Part shown: positions 17,023 to 25,753 of the stretch, one piece after another
How positions within the stretch are numbered: the first letter of the stretch is position 1
Layout: each line of letters begins with the position of its first letter
Source of the DNA: Cyclobacteriaceae bacterium
Lineage (GTDB): Bacteria; Bacteroidota; Bacteroidia; Cytophagales; Cyclobacteriaceae
Reading direction: 5' to 3'
Assembly: GCA_016787645.1 (NCBI GenBank)
Contig: JAEUUF010000026.1
Span: forward strand, 372,001 to 436,000
DNA: 64,000 nt
Translations under genes and position numbers: made by a program
Notes under the pieces: generated by a model
Seen by the model: only the letters and a program-made list of their open reading frames with translations
The model's database searches: none
What the model was told of the DNA's origin: nothing

Positions 17023-19547
17023 GTCCTGCCTCCATACCACCCGATTCTCCGAAGGAGTCGCCGCTACAGCGGGATCAAACGATCTTTGCCGAATTAATTA
17101 TTCCCGTACCCATCCGGAAGCTATTCACTTACCGGGTTCCAGCTGGATGGAATGAACGGATCAGGATCGGACAACGGGCTATAGTTCCCTTTGGCGCCCG
17201 AAAAATACTGACCGGAGTTATCGCTAAACTTCATAATACACCCCCATCAGGGTATGAAGCAAGGTATTTGCTTGAAGTGCTGGATGATGCAGAGTGCATT
17301 ACACCTCAGCAGTTCCAGTTGTATGAGTGGATGGCTGACTATTACCTATGTGCCATCGGCGAGGTACTGAATGCTGCGCTTCCGGCCGGCCTGAAACTGT
17401 CCAGCGAATCGATGGTTCAACTGAACCCGGCCTTTGACCTGGAAACATCCCCATTCGACTTTTCGGAAAAAGAGCAAATGCTCATCAACCACCTCCGGGC
17501 CGAAGCGATGTCCTACTCCGAGGTAGCTCGCCTGTTGGATGCAAAGTCGATCTATAGCTTATTGAAGTCGCTCACATCAAAGGAAGCCATCATCCTTTTT
17601 GAAAGCGTTAGGGAAAAGTACAAACCGAAGACCGAGAAACGGGTGCGCCTCACCCTGGAATACACCGAGAAGAAAAAACTGGAACAATTGTTTGAAGGCC
17701 TCGTTGCCAAACCCAAGCAGGAAGCAGTTGTACTGAAGTATCTTCAAAGCGTACCTGTATTTCAAGACGCTTCCCTGAATAGTTATGGTGTCGCCAAAGC
17801 AGCACTGCTTGACGCTGAAATCTCCGAATCTTCGCTACAAACGTTGGTGAAGCACAGGGTCCTTGAAGAGTTTGAAAGGGTGGTGCCTCGGTTTGGCGCC
17901 GAGGTACTTGCCACCGAGCACCCCGTCCTGCTCAGTGAAGCCCAAGAAAAAGCCAGAAACCAGGTCCTGGAGAGCTTTGATCAGCATGGCGCTGCACTCT
18001 TGTTTGGTGTTACCGGGAGCGGTAAGACGGAAATTTATGTAGACCTCATTCGCCGCGCCCTGGAGGGAGGCGCGCAGGTACTCTACTTGTTGCCAGAAAT
18101 TGCACTCACGACGCAGATCGTCGTTCGACTCCAAAAAGTATTTGGCAGCAGCATGGGCGTATATCACTCCAAGTTCTCGGATAACGAACGTGTCGAAGTA
18201 TGGAATGGCATCCTGAATGGCAAATTCAAATTTGTTGTCGGCGTCCGTTCTGCTGTATTTCTGCCGTTCGACAACCTTGGTCTCATCATTATTGATGAAG
18301 AGCACGATCCTTCCTACAAACAACATGATCCCGCTCCCCGCTACCTGGCACGCGACGTCGCCCGGATGCTTGCCCAGTTTCATCATGCCAAGGTCCTGAT
18401 GGGGACCGCTACACCTTCCTGTGAATCGTATCACCAGGCCAAATCGGGGAAGATCGGTTTGGTGGAGTTGGCCGAACGCTTCGGCGATGCCCAACTGCCG
18501 GAAATCACCTTTGCCAACGTCGCTGCCGAGCGCAAGCGAAAAACCGCAAAAGGTGATTTTACTTCTGCCTTGATCCATGAAATAAAGTCCACGCTGGACC
18601 AGCAAGCTCAGGTAATCCTCTTTCAAAACCGACGTGGACACTCACCGCTTGTCGAATGCGAAGACTGCGGCTGGGTACCCAAGTGCATCAATTGCGCGGT
18701 TAGTCTCACCTACCATCAATATCGACACGCTTTGATCTGCCATTACTGCGGCTACCGGGAAGAGCTACCCTCGCAATGCCCAACCTGCGGCAGTAAGCGC
18801 ATTCTCACGCTCGGCTACGGTACGCAACGGCTTGAAGAAGAACTGCAGCTACACTTTCCAGAGGCGCGCATAAGCCGGATGGACCTCGATACCACGCGAA
18901 CCCGCTCCGGGTATGAAACGATCCTCGGTGACTTTGAAAAAGGTGAGACGAATATCCTGGTGGGCACGCAAATGGTCACCAAAGGACTCGACTTTGACCG
19001 CGTCAGGCTTGTCGGCGTTTTTGATGCGGACCGAATGATGCACTTCCCGGACTTTCGATCGTATGAGCGTGCCTTTCAACTCATCATCCAGGTAAGCGGA
19101 AGAGCCGGCCGTCGCGGGGAGGCCGGTAAAGTGGTGATCCAGACTGCTAACCCCACGCATCCGTTGTTTGAGTACGTAACCCATCAACGTGTGACACAGT
19201 TCCTGGATAACCAACTAAGCGACCGGGAAGTCCATTTCTATCCACCATTTACCAGGTTGATAGAAATTACATTAAAACATGCTGACCGTAGCCAGGTGGC
19301 CCGGGCTGCTCAGCGCATGGCGCAGCGAATACGCGATAGCATTTCCGGGATACGGATGATGGGGCCAGGGGAACCGGTGATCGCGAAGATTCGCAACGAA
19401 TACCTGAATACCATCCTGATCAAGATTCCCCGCAACAGTGGCAAACTGGGAGGAATCAAATCTTCCCTCCTTCTTATTGCAGATGAACTATATGCCGACA
19501 AGACCTACCGGGGAGTTACCGTGGTATTTGACGTCGATCCCAACTAA
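17019..19547 (+). CDS. priA: primosomal replication restart helicase PriA
   Basis: Superfamily 2 3'-5' helicase that rebuilds the replisome at stalled forks. The 842 residues start at GTG (overlapping the previous stop as GTGA). Order: N-terminal 3'-DNA-binding domain ([16 protein letters not shown]), winged helix, Walker [11 protein letters not shown] (about 331), DEEHD (about 427), GTATPSCES, then the zinc-binding insertion (about 546-590) with its CxxC pairs complete (CEDCG, CINC, CHYCG, CPTCG), then [13 protein letters not shown] and QVSGRAGR. All eight cysteines are present, in contrast with DnaG of the same window. It converges on surE with a gap of 3 bases. Confidence 0.97.
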   Translation: MSPASIPPDSPKESPLQRDQTIFAELIIPVPIRKLFTYRVPAGWNERIRIGQRAIVPFGARKILTGVIAKLHNTPPSGYEARYLLEVLDDAECITPQQFQLYEWMADYYLCAIGEVLNAALPAGLKLSSESMVQLNPAFDLETSPFDFSEKEQMLINHLRAEAMSYSEVARLLDAKSIYSLLKSLTSKEAIILFESVREKYKPKTEKRVRLTLEYTEKKKLEQLFEGLVAKPKQEAVVLKYLQSVPVFQDASLNSYGVAKAALLDAEISESSLQTLVKHRVLEEFERVVPRFGAEVLATEHPVLLSEAQEKARNQVLESFDQHGAALLFGVTGSGKTEIYVDLIRRALEGGAQVLYLLPEIALTTQIVVRLQKVFGSSMGVYHSKFSDNERVEVWNGILNGKFKFVVGVRSAVFLPFDNLGLIIIDEEHDPSYKQHDPAPRYLARDVARMLAQFHHAKVLMGTATPSCESYHQAKSGKIGLVELAERFGDAQLPEITFANVAAERKRKTAKGDFTSALIHEIKSTLDQQAQVILFQNRRGHSPLVECEDCGWVPKCINCAVSLTYHQYRHALICHYCGYREELPSQCPTCGSKRILTLGYGTQRLEEELQLHFPEARISRMDLDTTRTRSGYETILGDFEKGETNILVGTQMVTKGLDFDRVRLVGVFDADRMMHFPDFRSYERAFQLIIQVSGRAGRRGEAGKVVIQTANPTHPLFEYVTHQRVTQFLDNQLSDREVHFYPPFTRLIEITLKHADRSQVARAAQRMAQRIRDSISGIRMMGPGEPVIAKIRNEYLNTILIKIPRNSGKLGGIKSSLLLIADELYADKTYRGVTVVFDVDPN

Positions 19548-19550
19548 GGG

Positions 19551-20330
19551 TCAGCGCATCAGGATCTCCCAATCGTTGAGGGCAGGAATGGCATGGTGTG
19601 CGGTAAGATCAAACTGGCTGGGGACCACCGAAATGTAGTTGTTCGCGATAGCCCACTCGTCATTATCCTCTCCTTTGTCGAAATTGACGAAGTTGCCCGT
19701 CATCCAAAAGTACTTGCGCCCATTGGGGTCGCGCCGCTCATCAAAGTCTTCCACCCATTTGGCGTTCGCCTGGCGGCAAATGCGGATGCCTTTGATGGGC
19801 TCATTGCGGCGGGGAGGGAAGTTGACATTCAACGCCACTCCCATCGGAAGTTTCTTTTGAAGCACCTGTTCGGTGATCTTCTTTACGTAGTCCAGTGCAT
19901 GGGAGAAGTCCGCCTCTGCGCTGTAGTCGCAAAGGGAAAAGCCGATTGCTGGGGTTCCCTCGATGGCCGCCTCTATGGCTGCCGACATGGTACCCGAATA
20001 CAGCACACTGATGGAGGTATTGCTCCCATGGTTGATGCCGCTGACCACGATGTCTGGCTGCACCTGGTCTTTCAACACGTAGTGCCTGGCAATCTTCACG
20101 CAATCCGCCGGGGTTCCCGAGCACTCAAAGGCATTGACGTCACCAAAAATCCGTGACTCTTTGAGCCGAAGCGTATCGCCTACGGTGATGGCGTGACCCA
20201 TACCCGATTGGGGCCGGTTGGGTGCCACAACAATTACTTCACCCAGACCCTTCATGACTTCCACTAAGTGCCCAATACCGGGCGAAGTAATGCCATCATC
20301 GTTTGTAACCAAAATCAACGGCTTGCTCAT
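19551..20330 (-). CDS. surE: 5'/3'-nucleotidase SurE
   Basis: Metal-dependent phosphatase acting on nucleoside monophosphates, linked to stationary-phase survival. The 259 residues contain the acidic metal site LVTNDDG at residues 7-13, NRPQSGMGHAITV, the SGINHG loop near residue 99 and GTMSAAIEA. It is the last gene of the leftward dnaG-ribBA-unknown-surE unit and overlaps the stop of the preceding gene (ATGA). Confidence 0.96.
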   Translation of the reverse strand: MSKPLILVTNDDGITSPGIGHLVEVMKGLGEVIVVAPNRPQSGMGHAITVGDTLRLKESRIFGDVNAFECSGTPADCVKIARHYVLKDQVQPDIVVSGINHGSNTSISVLYSGTMSAAIEAAIEGTPAIGFSLCDYSAEADFSHALDYVKKITEQVLQKKLPMGVALNVNFPPRRNEPIKGIRICRQANAKWVEDFDERRDPNGRKYFWMTGNFVNFDKGEDNDEWAIANNYISVVPSQFDLTAHHAIPALNDWEILMR

Positions 20331-20929
20331 TTATAAAGAGAATTATAATAATGTACAATCTGCACAAATTCATTCCGATCAGATAAGTCCAGTTTGTTGG
20401 ACCGGATAAATTTTTCAACCTGGTTGCTTTTATCTCCCATGAGCTTGAGCAGGTCGGCCCGCTTTCCATCGAAGGTGTCAATGCTCCCATTTTCATTCAA
20501 CAGGAAATAATGGTACACCAGCACCAGGCGGGTGGACATTCCATAACTGTAAAAACTGTTGGAATAACTCCGGTACTCGACGCTCTCACGGCAAAGCAAC
20601 GTCATCTTTCCCTCGGTGAGCAACTCGAATAGAACGGGTGCCTTGTAGGCCCCGGATACCGCATACGGTATGGCGTAGAATTGACGGTATTTCTTGACCG
20701 TTTGATCGAAGATTTCAAAGTAGCTCAGCTTTCGAGCCGTGTACGATTCCAACTTGTTGCCGACCGAGAATTGAATCAGGTCATTCTGAAGATCATACTT
20801 AATGTTGCCTTTGAGCGTATCGCCGCTCTCCAATACAATTTTACCCTCATGCCAATACTCAAATGGGAAATGCTGGGCATGCACCGCTCCGGAAAAACAA
20901 AGTACCAGCAGCAAAACCACTCCTCTCAT
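20327..20929 (-). CDS. exported protein of unknown function
   Basis: I do not recognise this 200-residue protein. It has a clear signal peptide (about 1-18, [18 protein letters not shown]) and a mature part that opens with a beta-rich segment containing [19 protein letters not shown], a pattern frequent in small Bacteroidota periplasmic or outer-membrane proteins. The C-terminal third looks helical and charged ([16 protein letters not shown]). It overlaps ribBA upstream and surE downstream, each by 4 bases, so it is translated with them although it has no obvious link to riboflavin or nucleotides. Confidence 0.75.
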   Translation of the reverse strand: MRGVVLLLVLCFSGAVHAQHFPFEYWHEGKIVLESGDTLKGNIKYDLQNDLIQFSVGNKLESYTARKLSYFEIFDQTVKKYRQFYAIPYAVSGAYKAPVLFELLTEGKMTLLCRESVEYRSYSNSFYSYGMSTRLVLVYHYFLLNENGSIDTFDGKRADLLKLMGDKSNQVEKFIRSNKLDLSDRNEFVQIVHYYNSLYK

Positions 20930-22143
20930 AGGTTCTTCAGAATGGTATGACCCAGTTTGTCGCGTTTGGTCGTCAGGTACTTTTCGTTGTGCTTGTTGGG
21001 AATCGTTTCAATTGGCACATTTTCCACAATCTCTAATCCATACCCCATAAGTCCCACCCGCTTTTTGGGATTGTTGGTAATCAGGCGAAGTTTTCGAATG
21101 CCCAGGTCGCTGAGTATTTGCGCTCCGATTCCGTAATCACGGTTATCCATATCAAATCCCAATTGCAGGTTTGCCTCGACTGTATCAAGTCCTTGCTCCT
21201 GCAATTTGTATGCCTTTAACTTATTGAGCAGACCGATGCCACGACCTTCCTGTTTCATATACAGGACAACGCCTACCCCCGCTTTCTCCACCATTTTCAT
21301 GGCATCATGCAATTGTGTTCCGCAATCGCACCGGCAGGAGCCGAATATGTCGCCGGTCACGCAGGAAGAGTGCACCCTGACCAACACCGGCTCATCCGGC
21401 TTCCAGGTTCCTTTTACCAGCGCCAGGTGAAGTTCACCCGTATCAATTTGCTCATAGGCTGCTAATTGAAACGCGCCATACTCCGTCGGAAGGTCCACAT
21501 CCACGCGGCGCCGAACCTGCGACTCCTTCCGGAGGCGATAAGCGATCAAGTCCTTGATTGAAACAAGCTTGAGTCCAAAGCGCTTGGCCACCAGGCGCAA
21601 CTCCGGGAGCCGGGCCATGCTGCCGTCTTCGTTCATGATTTCTACCAGCACGCCAGCCGGGCGGAAGCCGGCTAGCCGGGCAAAATCAATAGCTGCTTCG
21701 GTGTGGCCCGAGCGCCGAAGAACACCTTCCCGCTTTGCTTTCAACGGAAAGATATGTCCCGGGCGACCAAGTTCTTCCGGTTTAGTGTCAGGATCTGCCA
21801 GCGCCTTGATGGTCCGGAAGCGATCATGGGCGGAAATTCCCGTGGTACACCCGTGCCCGATCAGGTCGACAGAAACTGTAAACGGCGTCTCATAGGCGGC
21901 AGTATTCTTACCCACCATCAGGTCAAGGCCCAGCTCTTCGCACCGGTCCTCCAGCAAAGGCACACAAATTAAACCGCGCCCTTCCCTGGCCATGAAATTC
22001 ACAATCTCGGGTGTTACGGTCTCTGCTGCGCAGATAAAATCGCCTTCATTCTCGCGATCCTCATCATCCACGACGATAATCAACTTGCCGTTGCGGATTT
22101 CCTCAATTGCCTCTTCAATACTATTCAATTTCTCGCTATCCAT
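20926..22143 (-). CDS. ribBA: bifunctional DHBP synthase / GTP cyclohydrolase II
   Basis: Makes both riboflavin precursors: 3,4-dihydroxy-2-butanone 4-phosphate from ribulose 5-phosphate (RibB half, about 1-200) and the pyrimidine from GTP (RibA half, about 205-400). The RibB half shows [24 protein letters not shown] and GRPGHIFPL; the RibA half shows [18 protein letters not shown] with the three zinc cysteines, EGRGIGL and the final TNNPKK. ATG 22143 is preferred; a GTG 12 bases upstream is in frame. It begins 44 bases after the dnaG stop, too close for an FMN riboswitch. Confidence 0.96.
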   Translation of the reverse strand: MDSEKLNSIEEAIEEIRNGKLIIVVDDEDRENEGDFICAAETVTPEIVNFMAREGRGLICVPLLEDRCEELGLDLMVGKNTAAYETPFTVSVDLIGHGCTTGISAHDRFRTIKALADPDTKPEELGRPGHIFPLKAKREGVLRRSGHTEAAIDFARLAGFRPAGVLVEIMNEDGSMARLPELRLVAKRFGLKLVSIKDLIAYRLRKESQVRRRVDVDLPTEYGAFQLAAYEQIDTGELHLALVKGTWKPDEPVLVRVHSSCVTGDIFGSCRCDCGTQLHDAMKMVEKAGVGVVLYMKQEGRGIGLLNKLKAYKLQEQGLDTVEANLQLGFDMDNRDYGIGAQILSDLGIRKLRLITNNPKKRVGLMGYGLEIVENVPIETIPNKHNEKYLTTKRDKLGHTILKNL

Positions 22144-22187
22144 GATTTTACTCACCCTCTGTTTCGTGTGTCTTCTAATCCTTAAAG

Positions 22188-24122
22188 CTACCTGGCCACT
22201 ACAATTCCAAGCATATCCGCCAGTTCACGCTCGGCATCAATAAGTCCAGCCTGGTGCACCAGGCATTTTTCAACTTCATCCCAGTTCCCATTTTGTTCAC
22301 TGGTTTGAATTTTAGTTAAGTTGTCCTCCTTCATTTTCTGCACTACGCGAAACTTCAGCCGAAGCACGTTTGATAAGGCCACATCTTTGAGAATCTCCTC
22401 TTCGTGGGGAAAGTAGATGTGGTATTTCTCCTTCCAATGCGGACTGGTCTCGTAGCGGCGCGTAATTAAGTCGGTAACCACTTTCTGCACTTCCGGACTG
22501 CCATGTTCCAGAAAGTACTTGCTATCAGGTACCGTTCCTTTTCTCAATTGAAGGGCAAATTCATCATGAATTTCCCGAAAGGTATGGTTGCTGAATTGCA
22601 CGTCTTCCAGTTCATGAAGAAGATACTCGGCCACTTGCTGATCCTCCAGTGTCTTATCCGCATAGTTGATCAGCAATCGAATGGTCTCCCGCTCCTGGTA
22701 GTAAACCATGTCACCCGGGTCAACCACCTGAACGGCTGGTGCCTGGATTTGCTCGAGGTTGGCATCAAACTCAGGTGGCACGGCGGACTGAACTTGCTCG
22801 CGTTCCCGTCGGCGGCGTTCCTGCATCAGCAGCTTGTTCAGTTCCACCAGCAACACAGACTCTCCGATCTTTAGCTGCTGGCTTGTTTCCTGGAGGTAGA
22901 CCGACCGCTTCACCGGGTCCGGGATCAGGGCAATGCTGGAGACAATTTCCTTGATAGACTCCGCCTTGCGGATGGGATCGTTGCCGGCCTCACGCGCAAA
23001 CAACCCGGACTTGAACGAAATGAAGTCCTGCGCTTTGGTCGAAAGGTACTTTTGAAACTCTGTGGTGCCGACTTTTCGGGAATAACTGTCGGGGTCTTCG
23101 CCATCCGGGAGCAGCACCACGCGAACATTCAGCCCGCCTTTCAGGATGAGATCGATGCCGCGCAAGGCAGCCTTGATACCGGCTGCGTCGCCATCAAAAA
23201 GCACCGTCACATTTTCTGTGAACCGACGAATCAATTTTATCTGTTCTTCTGTGAGCGCCGTGCCTGAGGAGGCCACCACATTTTCTACATCCGCCTGGTG
23301 CATGGACAACACATCGGTGTAGCCCTCGACGAGGAAGCAGGTATCGTGCTGACGAATTGCATTCTTACCCTGGAAGAGTCCATACAACACATTGCTCTTG
23401 TGGTAGATCTCCGTTTCGGGTGAGTTGATGTACTTGGGTTGGTTTTTCTCCTTACCCATCATGCGGGCACCGAAGGCGATGACCTTTCCGGTCATATTGT
23501 GCACGGGGAATATTACCCGGCCCCTGAACCGATCATAAACACGGTCGCCTTCCGATTTCACCACAAGGCCGGTTTTCTCAAGCAACTCTTTATTGTAGTT
23601 CTTGCGAATTGCCTCGTCCATCAGGTTCGACCACCCCTCGAGTGCATAGCCCAGTTCAAACTTCTGAATGGTCCGATCATTGAAGCCGCGCTCGCGGAAG
23701 TAGCTCAACCCAATTCCCTTGCCTTCATCGGTATGGAACAAATTGTGATGGTAGTAATCCTTGGCAAAGTTCATCAGGATATAGAGCCCTTCTCGCTCAC
23801 TCTGCTTCTCCTGGGCTTCGGCCGTACTGGCGTCTTCCTTGATTTCAACGCCATATTTCTTGGCCAAGTACCTGATTGCCTCAGGGTAGCTCATCCCTTC
23901 ATGTTCCATCACAAAAGTGACCGCACTACCCCCCTTACCACTGCTGAAGTCCTTGAAGAGACCTTTAGCCGGGACTACGAAAAAGGAGGCGGTTTTCTCA
24001 TTATTGAATGGACTGAGTGCCTTGTAGTTCTGGCCGGACTTCTTCAGGGAGACAAAATCGCTGATCACATCCACGATATCCACGCGGTTCATGACTTCAT
24101 CGATTGTTTCCTTGGTAATCAA
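22188..24122 (-). CDS. dnaG: DNA primase lacking the N-terminal zinc ligands
   Basis: Synthesises RNA primers for replication. The domain order is standard: N-terminal CHC2-like domain (1-100), catalytic core with TOPRIM ([27 protein letters not shown]) and a helicase-binding C-terminal region. TTG 24122 gives the family N-terminus MITKETID; a TTG at 24158 would add 12 residues. In E. coli DnaG the zinc ligands are C40, H43, C61 and C64. The aligned residues here are S37, N40, D58 and S61 (LSPFN and KDFSS), so none of the four is present, although the surrounding fold sequence ([16 protein letters not shown]) is well kept. It heads an operon with ribBA, an unknown gene and surE. Confidence 0.93.
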   Translation of the reverse strand: MITKETIDEVMNRVDIVDVISDFVSLKKSGQNYKALSPFNNEKTASFFVVPAKGLFKDFSSGKGGSAVTFVMEHEGMSYPEAIRYLAKKYGVEIKEDASTAEAQEKQSEREGLYILMNFAKDYYHHNLFHTDEGKGIGLSYFRERGFNDRTIQKFELGYALEGWSNLMDEAIRKNYNKELLEKTGLVVKSEGDRVYDRFRGRVIFPVHNMTGKVIAFGARMMGKEKNQPKYINSPETEIYHKSNVLYGLFQGKNAIRQHDTCFLVEGYTDVLSMHQADVENVVASSGTALTEEQIKLIRRFTENVTVLFDGDAAGIKAALRGIDLILKGGLNVRVVLLPDGEDPDSYSRKVGTTEFQKYLSTKAQDFISFKSGLFAREAGNDPIRKAESIKEIVSSIALIPDPVKRSVYLQETSQQLKIGESVLLVELNKLLMQERRRREREQVQSAVPPEFDANLEQIQAPAVQVVDPGDMVYYQERETIRLLINYADKTLEDQQVAEYLLHELEDVQFSNHTFREIHDEFALQLRKGTVPDSKYFLEHGSPEVQKVVTDLITRRYETSPHWKEKYHIYFPHEEEILKDVALSNVLRLKFRVVQKMKEDNLTKIQTSEQNGNWDEVEKCLVHQAGLIDAERELADMLGIVVAR

Positions 24123-24280
24123 GCGAATGGGGAAATTTTCCGGGTTTTGAGGGTTCAAAGATAGCTATTCACCCGCCACCTCATGCCTGGTAATGCGGGC
24201 AAAAAATATGGTAAAAAGGCCATCTGCGTGACACTTTGGTTCCCTTTCCCCCTAAATTCGCCACTTTATTGCACGAATAC

Positions 24281-25366
24281 ATGACCACTGAAGATATCCT
24301 TAACGCCCTTCGGACGGTGAATGATCCGGACCTGAAAAAGGACCTGGTAACCCTTAATATGGTCAAGGATGTTTCAGTGAACGGGGACACCATCAGTTTC
24401 TCTGTCGTGCTTACTACCCCTGCCTGCCCGCTGAAAGAGATGATCCGGAAGGATTGCGAAAGGGCAATTCACCAATTGGCACCTTCCGCGACGGTTCAAA
24501 TCCGGATGACCTCGGCTGTAACCTCCGTCCGGGAAAACGCCCCAACACTGCAGGGCGTCAAAAATATCATAGCCATCGCCTCGGGAAAAGGTGGCGTAGG
24601 AAAGAGCACAGTAACCACCAATCTCGCGGTATCCCTTGCGAAGAGCGGAGCTTCGGTCGGCCTCATCGACGCGGACATCTTCGGGCCTTCTATTCCTACG
24701 ATGTTCAACTGTGAGCGGGAACAACCTGAAGTTACTGTAATCAATGGTAAAAATGTGATTCTGCCCCTGGAACACTACGGGGTGAAACTCATGTCCATCG
24801 GTTTCCTTGCCCCTCCAGACAGCGCGGTGGTCTGGCGCGGGCCCATGGCCAGCTCGGCACTGAAGCAATTCATCATGGACGCCCAATGGGGTGAACTCGA
24901 CTATCTCTTCATCGATTTGCCCCCCGGCACCAGCGACATTCACCTGACCCTGGTACAAACGGTTCCCGTTACAGGCGTTGTCATCGTCACCACTCCGCAA
25001 AAGGTGGCATTGGCCGATGCGACCAAAGGGCTGGTAATGTTTCAACAACCCCAAATCAATGTACCCATTCTCGGGGTCGTCGAAAACATGGCCTACTTCA
25101 CTCCTGCCGAATTGCCTGAAAACAAGTACTACATATTCGGAAAAGATGGCGGCAAGAACCTGGCGGAGAAATACAACGTTCCCTTCCTCGGCCAGGTCCC
25201 CTTGGTACAAAGCATTCGGGAAAGCGGAGACAGTGGCCTGCCTGCCGTTTTGAAAGAAGGCCCGACCGCCGTCGCTTTTACTGATTTGGCAGAAGCGCTG
25301 GCACGACAGATCGCCATCAGAAATGCTACCTTTGCCCAAACCAGGAAAGTTGAGTTTACCTCATGA
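24281..25366 (+). CDS. Mrp/NBP35 family Fe-S cluster carrier ATPase
   Basis: Cytosolic ATPase (ApbC/Mrp) that carries and transfers iron-sulfur clusters. From ATG 24281 it has 361 residues: an N-terminal MIP18/DUF59 domain (about 1-85, with LKKDLVTLNMV and TTPACPLKE), then the deviant Walker A IASGKGGVGKS (about 103), the switch motif LIDADIFGPS, IDLPPGTSDIH, and TTPQKVALADATKG. The usual CxxC of the ATPase half is not evident: ENMAYFTP stands where many homologues have ENMSYF followed by a C-rich segment. A TTG at 24236 is in frame but gives a non-family extension. Its stop overlaps the start of the NifU gene, a fitting partner. Confidence 0.93.
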   Translation: MTTEDILNALRTVNDPDLKKDLVTLNMVKDVSVNGDTISFSVVLTTPACPLKEMIRKDCERAIHQLAPSATVQIRMTSAVTSVRENAPTLQGVKNIIAIASGKGGVGKSTVTTNLAVSLAKSGASVGLIDADIFGPSIPTMFNCEREQPEVTVINGKNVILPLEHYGVKLMSIGFLAPPDSAVVWRGPMASSALKQFIMDAQWGELDYLFIDLPPGTSDIHLTLVQTVPVTGVVIVTTPQKVALADATKGLVMFQQPQINVPILGVVENMAYFTPAELPENKYYIFGKDGGKNLAEKYNVPFLGQVPLVQSIRESGDSGLPAVLKEGPTAVAFTDLAEALARQIAIRNATFAQTRKVEFTS

Positions 25367-25635
25367 CCTCACTCGTTAATGCATCGGACCAGGAGATTCT
25401 TCAGCGGGTGGAAGATGCGCTGAATGGCATCCGGCCTTACCTGGAAGCTGATGGAGGAAATGTGCGCGTGGTTGAACTTTCCAAAGAACTGGTGCTTCGC
25501 CTTGAGTTTGTTGGCAACTGCGGCAATTGCCCGATGTCAAGTATGACGTTTAAGGCAGGCGTCGAGGAAGCAATCCGCAAATCAGTGCCCGAGATCAAGG
25601 GCGTGGAAGTCATCAACCTCGTCGTTGTTGGGTGA
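25363..25635 (+). CDS. NifU C-terminal domain protein (Fe-S scaffold)
   Basis: A 90-residue stand-alone NifU-like domain that assembles or relays 4Fe-4S clusters. Recognisable are IRPYLEADGGNVRVV and the cluster-binding CGNCPMSSMTF with its CxxC pair, followed by the helical EEAIRKSVPEI. It is coupled to the Mrp-type carrier by an ATGA overlap, suggesting a scaffold-to-carrier pair. Confidence 0.95.
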   Translation: MTSLVNASDQEILQRVEDALNGIRPYLEADGGNVRVVELSKELVLRLEFVGNCGNCPMSSMTFKAGVEEAIRKSVPEIKGVEVINLVVVG

Positions 25636-25753
25636 TCCTCCCCGTGTGCCGGGTTACCGATACACTCATAAGTTGAATTTATAATAAATTTGAAGGTTTT
25701 CCCGTTAAACCTGAAGTGCAGGCAATGGTCCAAACCTCGGGAAACACAGGCGA

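Noticed and set aside
17835-18641. A 268-codon open frame on the minus strand opposite priA
   Set aside because: Shadow of priA; the helicase motifs lie on the plus strand over the same bases.
22144-22187. FMN riboswitch upstream of ribBA
   Set aside because: The dnaG stop is only 44 bases away, too little space for the roughly 120-base RFN element, and no such motif is seen.
24374-25339. A 321-codon open frame on the minus strand opposite the Mrp-type gene
   Set aside because: Composition is unlike any protein family, and the plus strand encodes a complete Mrp ATPase with all motifs; it is a shadow frame.
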